Source: Syngnathus acus
Taxonomy: Eukaryota > Chordata > Actinopteri > Syngnathiformes > Syngnathidae
DNA length: 64,000 nucleotides
Direction of reading: 5' to 3'
NCBI RefSeq assembly: GCF_901709675.1
Contig: NC_051091.1
Coordinates: forward strand, 3,878,967-3,942,966
The notes under the pieces are model-generated. The model was given only the letters and a program-made list of their open reading frames with translations, was not told the DNA's origin and did no database searches. Below, piece after piece: positions 56,001-64,000 of this stretch. The position numbers were made by a program, and so were the translations under genes. Within the stretch, counting starts at the first letter, position 1. Each line of letters starts with the position of its first letter.

Positions 56001-59000
56001 GAAACATACAACTTTGACACATTTTTTTAAAAGACCCTTTTCATCTACTCGTAGCCTGAAGAGGGAAACTTGTATTAGTTGTATTAGAATAACGTGTCTC
56101 CATGATGTATTCTTTTCCTTCCTTAATGTTTTCCACTGTGCATTCTCAGTGCGGAAGATTAATTGTCCATTTTAATTCCACACTTGCCAGCAGTTTGTTT
56201 TGCTTTCGCGTGTTGTTGTTGAGACGCTTCCAAAAGAAACTTTGCAGTCCACAATTCTGTTGCCTCCTTTTGTCTGAAGCCTTGCCCATCCAATCCTCCC
56301 CTTATGTGTTCTTGTACGATTTGTGTGTTGAGCGGAGAGCTGTGAAGTGTTTGGATGCAGACGAAGGGCCCGGGCAATGGCAGCTGGAGAAAGAATAGCT
56401 TTCTTTGACGGTGTGTCCTTCGCACTCCCTCCACTGCCATCTTTGCTAACAGCGTGATTCAAATGTTGCTTGTGTAACTCTTGAGCTCAGCGCGTGTATG
56501 TCTCGAAGCAGCCTTTGTATAGAAGCATGACAAGAATGCTATTGTTGCACTGGAATGCATCAAGACAAGCACACAAAAAAAGTCATTTTGAGACTCTTCA
56601 TCATAAGCCACCTTTTCTACAGTTGTGCTACGTGACAAGCCATCCCCTCGTTATGTCTCTATGAATTCTTCTGAGATGGCTCCGGACCATCTTCCACCAG
56701 TGCTCCGCGACAGCAAAGCGGGTCAAGCACATTCCTACGGTGGTTGGTCATGGAGTGGGTTCTATTCAGGTGGTTTCGACTCTCTGTCTCCACACTGATG
56801 GATGGCCTGTCTGAGTTTATCTGTGCCGGACGGATGCTCTGCTGGCTGGAGCCCAGAGATTGTCACTGCTGACTCCTTTATCAGTGTCTGACTTATAGAG
56901 CTGTCATCCTCTTGGAGCAAAGTTCCCAGGCGCCTTGGCCGGCCAATCCTCCCTCACGTCTGTCACGCCACTACCAAGACCTTGGCCAGCCTGTCTAATT
57001 TATGGGCCGGCACCGCACTTAAATAGGGCCTGATATATATTTTTGAAATTTCCGTTGATCTATTAACCTCTTTAATCATTTTGAGTTCTTGTAAATTAAT
57101 AATAAGTCATCTCAACCTGGTCAAAAGAATCAAATTGCTTTCAATAAATTTGCAGACATGAAATCGAGAAGCGTTTTCCGTGCACATTTGAGTCTGGCAT
57201 GGAAATATAGCAGTTCCTTCCTCGTTCTAAGTGTGATGAGCAATTGGAGCGCTTGGTAGAGAGCCAAGTGAAATCAGAGGCCTCCTGCACATTCTGTTTT
57301 GTTTCAAACAGAATCGCTTTTGTGCAACTGTCAGAAAAGCAGCCATTCGTACGAGGTCATCTTTATATTTCTCATTTATTGTCCAAGGTCATATAGTCAC
57401 TGTTTGACATCTTTATCTGTTACTATGGATATCATTAGTGAGTTCTCGTGCCAGATTAAAGTGGATAAGTCGTCAAAACAGCTAGCGTCACATGACCGAA
57501 CCCAGAAATCAGTTGGCCTGAGAAATCCACCACTAATTGACACCCATTCAAGGGGATTAGGAAATGAAAAAATAACCAAAGCAGTGAATCCGTGGGTCCA
57601 CTGAATCCCTCGATGTCAATCAAACCGAGGTTCACTATCCTCACGGAGCCAAATTATTTTAACAGCTCTTGTCCGAGATCTCATTAAGTTGAGTCAAGAA
57701 AGACGAGCGCACGGTATGAACTTGTCCGTCAAGCGCCTTCTGGTGACCCGTTCTGCGTCATAACCTTGCTATGTAAATATTTGAGTCACTTAATTTAATA
57801 TTTGCTAATGAACAATTTGACGTCAACCCCGGCGACCTCGCAGCGTGGTCACGACGCGGCAGAGACAACGCTGCAGTGTCCGGCGAGCGCCGTACTCTGT
57901 CATAAACACGGAAAGCCACTCATCATGTTTCATGCAGACAGCTGCAACAACACGCAGATGTTGGCACAACCTCTGGCAAACTGAAGCTCCACGTTAATTG
58001 TAACCATTTACTTTTCAAAATAAAGTCAGTGACCTATGCATGAGGCCTGATTATGACGTTGTATATTTAGACAACTGTAGCATGATTTCCTGAAAAATCT
58101 GGTTATTTATTATCGAGGGGTCTGAACTCGGCCATTAAACTGTTATTCGGCATTAGTAATGGGTAATTTATTAGCCCATTACTAATTCAGACCATTTTAG
58201 GTAAAAGTCTCAGCTAATGAATGTGTGTCATGGAAGTCCATGACTTTCTTTGGAAAGTGGGCAAATGACGACAAATGATTTAAGCCACCACACCTTTTTT
58301 TTTTAATATATATATTTAATTTATTTATTTATGTTTGGTCTTTCTATAATAATAATACACAGGTACTTTCAAGCACTTCCAAATCTCAATGTTGACAATC
58401 AGTGCCTGGAGAGTCACGCTTTCCTCGCAGAGAGGAAACATGATTGCAAAGTTGGGAGCCAATGTCATTCCTCGCCGCAGCTGTTGTTGAAAGCTTCTTT
58501 TATAGACTCTTACCTCATCATAACCGGGTTATGAAAATATCATCACTCCTTGTGTCTGTGTAACGATGGGAGGCACTGGAATGGTGTCATCTCCGCTGTG
58601 TGAGTAGATTAGAAAGTCATATGCATTATTATTTGGCTGTTCTAAATTGAATTAACAAAGATGTCACTGAATACTTGCTTTGAAACGAGGCATTGTTGAA
58701 ATTTTAAGGAGCTATTTTTTGTCCAGACATTTTCCATCCTTCACCTTGAGTTCATGGACTCCAGTTTTTTTTTCTCATTTTCACATTTTTTCAGACAGCC
58801 TTTAAAAACAAATTCTATACCAGAAAAAAAAAAAAGAGTTCAGCTCTTTGCGCTGTGCTTATCATATCATGTATGACGGTGTCTGTGTTCAAAACAGAAG
58901 AATGTGAAGTGTCAAAAGTGCGTTAAGAGCCTTCTCGTAAATTACATGAAGAGGCGCGTGGGCTTGCAGTGCCACTGAGGAAAAATTGGACAGAGGTTGT

Positions 59001-61979
59001 GATCTAGGGGCCGCCTGTCTGTCAGTCTGTGGGAGTGAGAGTGTGCTGCTTGGGAGCTGACTAATTGACTGTCCAGAAAAGCAGAGCGTGCGTTTGTTCA
59101 AACTCCCGCCAGCGGGCGGGCCACTTCAACTCCAAGCAGTCATTTTATTTCACTCGGTAGAAATGAAGACACGATGTGACTTTCTTGACAGTCGTGATCT
59201 CAACTGTGGCCCAACAAAAAACGCGTGTCTGTCTATGCCGTCATATCTCGGATCTCATTGTGGCTTATAACAGTGGCAACGTCTGTGCCCTTCCACAATG
59301 TACATACACATGATGTCACTGACAAGACAGGAGCCAAGAATGACAACATAATGTCACCAGTATGGTGCTCTCCAAACGTGGATGTACAGTACCTTTTGAA
59401 GGACTGTTAGCATTTGTTGTGTATTTTTATTTTTTTTTTTAGACAAAATCAAATTATTTTATTCAGGACAGAAAGCTGGCTTGAGTTTGTCAGTAAATTG
59501 GATCTCCCAAGTTGAGCATTTGTGTGAGCCCCTTTAAAAGCTTTGCTGTCATTACAATAAGGCCAAACAAAAGTTATCAGCTTCACATGATAACCACCCA
59601 GACTGATGTTCAGCATCCCCACAAGCTTGGGAAAATGACATCTTTCAAAACATTGAACCTGGATGAGTCATTTTCTGATAATAGAAATCCTTATCTGTCT
59701 GTCGCCGGCTTTTGTTTTGAGTCTATTACAAGGCTTGTGTATCTTGAGTAACAAAAAAGAAGTTATTTGATTTGAAATGGAAGAAAAACAAAACCCCCTC
59801 TTCTGTCCGGGTATTTCTAGGTGGGTCACGAGCGCCACACTTGGTTGCCCACTGACACTAATCCACATTGAAAGTCGGCAGTCGCTTGAGACCCAGCAGC
59901 CAAAAGCAGGAAAAACATAACTTTAAATTGCTGTGTACAACTACTTTTACAGCTGAGTGAACACTTGCAAGTCTTGTGTCATTGCGTCCATTTTTAGGAT
60001 TATTTCTGGTCACAACCTCTGGAACTTTCTGCATTCAGCTTTTATAGATAAACATTCACAAGTTTGTCAATGAATGCTCGCTGAACTGAGGTCTTGTACG
60101 CTTGTTTCTTGTGTGGTATGCGGTTCGCATTTTGAACGCCTTTATATTTCTCAATATTTGGGCCAATATTTGACCTTTGACTTGTGTCTCTGGATCTCTT
60201 TGACCAAGTTGACAGCTCTCAAACGGACTTTTGTTGTTGCTCTTTTCATGTAGTTGTGGCTCAACCTGAAAAGGCTCCGAGACATCCTCGCCACAGGAGT
60301 GCATCCTTGCTTCGCCGAGGAAAAAAACATTGCTCATTTCTCTGATCTGTTGAACTATCCCCTGGAGATGAGGTTTTCATCTCTATTTCCAATGAATGTA
60401 TGAAGAAAAACAAAAGACACCAGTGTTCTTCAAAGGCAGCCGAGAAGATCTGTAACGTCAGTGTAGAGTCCCTCATTCATATCACATGAGGATCTCCCCG
60501 GATTATTTATTTTTTTAAATACAGAACATATGAAGGTTCTCATTCTCACTTTTGCACAAGTTGCTTGCCGCATGTCATCTTCCGTACTGTACCACTCCTG
60601 TGGTGCCGAGGAGCACCAATACTATTTTGTCAAATGCGTTGGTTCTGGTTTGGATGACCAGAGCTGGTATGTGTAGAATTTGGACTGAGGTTTTGTATGT
60701 CTAGGCAGTGGCTTGACCTCTCTCTGGCTCTCATTAGGCTTCTCGTCTGAGACAAGGAGGCATGGAAAGAGGAAATGAAAGAGACAAAGTCACCATTGCC
60801 TTCTGTCCCTTCACGTTGTCACTTGGAATGCCATCAGAGAACCTGCACGTCTGTCAAAGAGGCCCCTTAAACATGGACTAACAGTATGGAGGCAAAAAAA
60901 ATAATCTCCCAACTCAGAGGGCGGCCATTTTGTTACTTGCCGACCACTGAAAATGACATCACAGTTGCTCAGGGCTCAGGTGACAACTAATCACGGTTCG
61001 AACTGACTCAATAAAGTATTCATCGACGTGACACAGTCGACAAAATGACCCCAAAAGCAAATAAGTGCTTTTTCTCTTTTGGTGGTTAAAGTGATGAATA
61101 CAGTAGTGGACTTGAGTTAAAGAGTGAATAAATAACACTATGAGTAAGGTTGGTATTGGAAAGTGTTGCTGCGTGTGTCACTCGGAGTCGTTAGCCACTT
61201 CCTCCTCTTAGCAAGCGCAGGCCACATGACCCCATAAACATGATGAACAGTCTGTCTTCAGATACCTCCTCAGGTTAACTCCAAAAAGGTTACATTTTCC
61301 CCATAAAGAATTTGTTTTATTGTTGAATAAATTCAACTGGACATAGACCTACTGTACCTCCTCTAAATACTCTGTGTGAGGAGCTCCTCATTAAATGAGT
61401 ATTTAAAAGCTCTCCTAGCATCTTACAGTCACGAATGGATTTTTTAAGACGTCTCAGTGGCATAGCTGCACATCGCTTAGCAAACACGTGACATTGATTA
61501 ATGCACAGTAAGGTTGCTTTTATGGGGTTCACTGTAATGCCACACCATAATTTGGAGAGCATTAACTCTGCTTGTTTGACTTTAATGGAAACTAGGGACA
61601 GGGGAGCCTCACGTTTGCCAGCCAGCGTCCACTTCTCTCACGCCTTGGCCTACAAATCCTCCGTTTTCCTTCCTCCCTTACAAAAGTCATGCATTTCCCC
61701 TCCATATCTTTTAACCCTGACTTTTATAGATTGGAGTTTCCATGCATTGCTTTAGGGAGAAACAGACCCGATTGCTGCATAAAAAAAAAAAAAAGACTTC
61801 TCTTGGTAACCTAAATGGCCTCAAATATTAATCACAAGAGCAAAAAGTACATTGTCAGAATTTCATGATGTCATTTGTACTTGTGAATGTGAAAATGTAG
61901 CTCTATCTATTTTAAATTTGTCTAACTGTACATTTCAGAAGCTACGGCATGGGTGGAAGTAAACCAACCATTCACATCT
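53059..61979. other. Intergenic region downstream of arl8b
   Basis: No coding exon is recognised on either strand; in particular, no edem1 exon, the next gene in human. The open frames are isolated and lack splice partners. Several stretches of mixed composition rich in TAATTA-type words (for example 57.5-58.2 kb) could be conserved regulatory DNA but cannot be judged from one sequence. Confidence 0.5.
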
Positions 61980-62094
61980 ACCGTATTTTCCGCACTATAA
62001 GGCGCACCTAAAAACCTCCAATTTTCTCAAAAGCCGACAGTGCGCCTTATAATTAGGTGCGCCTTATATATGGACCAATATTGAGCCACTACAG

Positions 62095-62127
62095 CAGGCG
62101 TGTCCAAAGTCCGGCCCACGGGCCAAA
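62095..62127 (+). mobile_element. hAT-like terminal fragment inside the MITE
   Basis: GCAGGCGTGTCCAAAGTCCG, followed by GCCCACGGGCC, resembles the CAGGGGTGTCCAAA end of hAT non-autonomous elements. It seems to have been inserted into, or captured by, the surrounding MITE. Confidence 0.5.
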
Positions 62128-62136
62128 TGTATACAT

Positions 62137-62266
62137 CTTATATATGGACAAAGTTTTAAAATGGGCCATTCATTGAAGGTGCGCCTTATAATCCAGTGCG
62201 CCTTATATATGGACAAAGTTTTAAAATGGGCCATTCATTGAAGGTGCGCCTTATAATCCGGTGCGC
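62137..62266 (+). repeat. 65-bp tandem duplication inside the MITE
   Basis: Units at 62137-62201 and 62202-62266 are almost identical (one clear change, ATCCAGTG versus ATCCGGTG). Each includes TATATGGACAAAGTTTTAAA and a GGTGCGCC word. Confidence 0.9.
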
Positions 62267-62288
62267 CTTATAGTGTGGAAAATACGGT

Positions 62289-63888
62289 AAATGATCACCA
62301 ATACAATTTCAACTGTAAAAAAATAAAATGGCATAGTGGGTAGCGCATCCAATAAAAACAAAATAGCAGCACTCGGAGCTGATCCAGTGAGTTGTGGCAA
62401 GGGCTCATTAGGGCTCACGCGAGGCGCGGTGTTACTATGACTCATAAAACAAAACATGGCCACAGCTGTGGACGTCGCTTGTGTATACAGTCATGTTGTG
62501 CAAGAAGGTGCTTGGTGCACTGAGTTCTCCTCAAATAGTCCGACACTTGTTGCCCATCAAAGAGTGGAGCGTACACCGAGGGCCAATTGTTACTCATCTG
62601 TCAAATTTCGATGTATCCAGTCAGAATATCTACAAAGTTAGTCACAGAATGACTTCTGTAGCGCAAATAGTGATTCAGGGCTTGAATACAAATGGGATCT
62701 TTAGGATGACCACCACATTCGTATTTTATACCTAAACCACTATTTACTGCTCATGAGTCAAGCTTGTACAATGAGTAGGAATATTCTTACCGCTAATCAA
62801 TGTTGAATGAATTCGTAATGTGATTAATTTACATTTGAATGTACATATTCCGAATACACGTAGTGATGGAAAATGACATTTATCATCTACTATATTTTAA
62901 ATTCAAGTTATAAGACACATCCCATATTTTTGCCAAGCACTCATCTGTACTGTAATATCTAAACAAATGTTCCTCACTTTTATTTTGCATATTTCCAGAC
63001 TCAAGTACTGCCAAGTGACGCTTATCTATTCCCCGTGCAAAATAATCAGACATCCCACGAGGTTTGAATTCATCTGTGTTGCATCATGCCCCGGCATCTG
63101 GGACCATTTGTTTGTGGCATTTGAAGCTTTCCGAGGAGCGGATGGAACCTGAGAGCCTCTTCTATTCCCATGAGTTCAGGATGTGCATCATCTCCCCTGG
63201 TCCACCACGGACTCACGCACGTCGCTGTCCACAAACTACAGCAGATGTTATTGAGTGTGCGTTTGTAAATATTTATTTTGGGGAGCCGTCATTGGATGGA
63301 GGCGCTCGGTCGATGGGGTTGCAGACAGATCCGCAAATATTGTTCTTTACATTCAAATGCGTGTTTACACAAAGACTCCCCATTGCCCTTGAAAATTTCA
63401 TAAAGGAAGAGGGCGAAATGCCCTTCTGATGTAGTATGAAGTAAATTCTGATGTCTCGGGAGAGATGAGCAAAAACATTTTTTTTTTAAATTTAGCTCAA
63501 AGATCCCTTTTTCCTAATGAAGATTAAACAGGCATGCTGAAGCTAGTCTGCTTGGATGCGAATCATTACCACAGCTAATTACTAGATAAATCAGCCAAAA
63601 GGCCTATCTTCAAGGCATTTGATCTCCAAACTGATGGAAGATTAGGATGAAAATCATCTCGTGTTTGGATACATTGTTATGTGCTGTTCTTTTTTGTGTT
63701 CACACAGTGTAGATGTGATATCAAATGTGTAGATGTGATATCAAACGTGTCTCGAATAAGCAATAACGTAACGAGTGATCCAGGATCTTTATTGGTTCCG
63801 AGACGTAACCAAAATACATCCAAATTTTAGGCCGCACCTTTTTATTATGGTTAAGCTAATATTTTATTTCAAGGGTCCTGACAAAAAA
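62289..63888. other. Distal intergenic stretch
   Basis: No gene seen. A two-copy direct repeat of about 21 bp (TGTAGATGTGATATCAAA, with spacer) lies at 63707-63747. Confidence 0.5.
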
Positions 63889-63924
63889 ACGTATTTATTT
63901 ATTTATTTATTTATTTATTTATTC

Positions 63925-63999
<75 letters not shown>

Positions 64000-64000
64000 T
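63889..64000 (+). repeat. (ATTT)n then (CTTT)n compound microsatellite
   Basis: About nine ATTT units run into about nineteen CTTT units that continue past the window edge. The plus strand is pure pyrimidine over the last 75 bp. Confidence 0.96.

Larger units (their letters stand above)
61980..62288 (+). mobile_element. MITE of the ATAAGGCGCAC family, rearranged
   Basis: The ends are inverted copies of about 20 bp (CCGTATTTTCCGCACTATAA and its near-complement) and are flanked by TA on both sides, the expected target duplication. Inside, a 65-bp unit is tandemly duplicated and a short hAT-like end is embedded. It is the same family as the element at 23.3 kb. Confidence 0.85.

Noticed and set aside
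62966-63429. Overlapping open frames of 61 and 121 codons near the window end
   Set aside because: No recognisable protein family, no splice partners and cysteine-rich random composition.
53059-64000. edem1, the next gene in human
   Set aside because: No exon with its glycosidase-47 family signatures was found on either strand; the gene must lie beyond the window or elsewhere.
1-64000. CRISPR arrays, operons, phage or bacterial mobile genes
   Set aside because: The sequence is plainly vertebrate; repeats are microsatellites and transposons without spacer structure.

Overview
The window is a compact, intron-rich stretch of vertebrate chromosome, almost certainly from a ray-finned (teleost) fish. 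It carries five multi-exon genes on the + strand. Many introns are only 58-80 bp long, and the mobile elements are teleost types: a tRNA-derived SINE with a (TGGA)n tail, short palindromic MITEs with TA target sites and hAT remnants. The spiny-rayed group, possibly pipefish or seahorse relatives, is a low-confidence guess from repeat style alone.

Layout: 1-2.9 kb intergenic; 2.96-4.07 kb setmar (SET-domain histone methyltransferase, with no transposase part); 4.3-8.0 kb intergenic; 8.03-40.3 kb itpr1 (type 1 inositol 1,4,5-trisphosphate receptor, complete, one 5'UTR exon plus 61 coding exons, 2765 codons as I splice it); 41.9-44.9 kb bhlhe40 (DEC1/Stra13 transcription factor, 5 coding exons, 400 aa); 45.7-48.9 kb naaa (lysosomal N-acylethanolamine acid amidase, 11 coding exons, 357 aa); 49.4-53.0 kb arl8b (lysosomal small GTPase, 7 coding exons, 186 aa); 53-64 kb intergenic, ending inside an ATTT/CTTT microsatellite. 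All exon joins were traced by hand with GT-AG borders and an unbroken frame.

The order setmar-itpr1-bhlhe40-arl8b matches human 3p26. There are two differences: sumf1 is not found between setmar and itpr1, and naaa (4q21 in human) sits between bhlhe40 and arl8b. The genes are not an operon. naaa and arl8b both act at the lysosome, itpr1 makes the ER calcium-release channel, and bhlhe40 is an E-box repressor of the circadian and hypoxia pathways.

The most interesting observation is in the itpr1 ligand-binding region. The regulated SI cassette is an exact 45-nt exon coding residues 318-332. It is followed by a second, in-frame 30-nt microexon (residues 333-342) that I do not know from mammalian ITPR1. 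All key IP3-contacting residues downstream are shifted by exactly ten, as expected for an inserted exon. A CA repeat begins five bases after its end, and a near-consensus CTCF motif lies about 120 bp beyond. The 40-codon neuronal SII cassette is also complete, but its first part is split into two 36-nt microexons, and there is no room for the mammalian SIII cassette.
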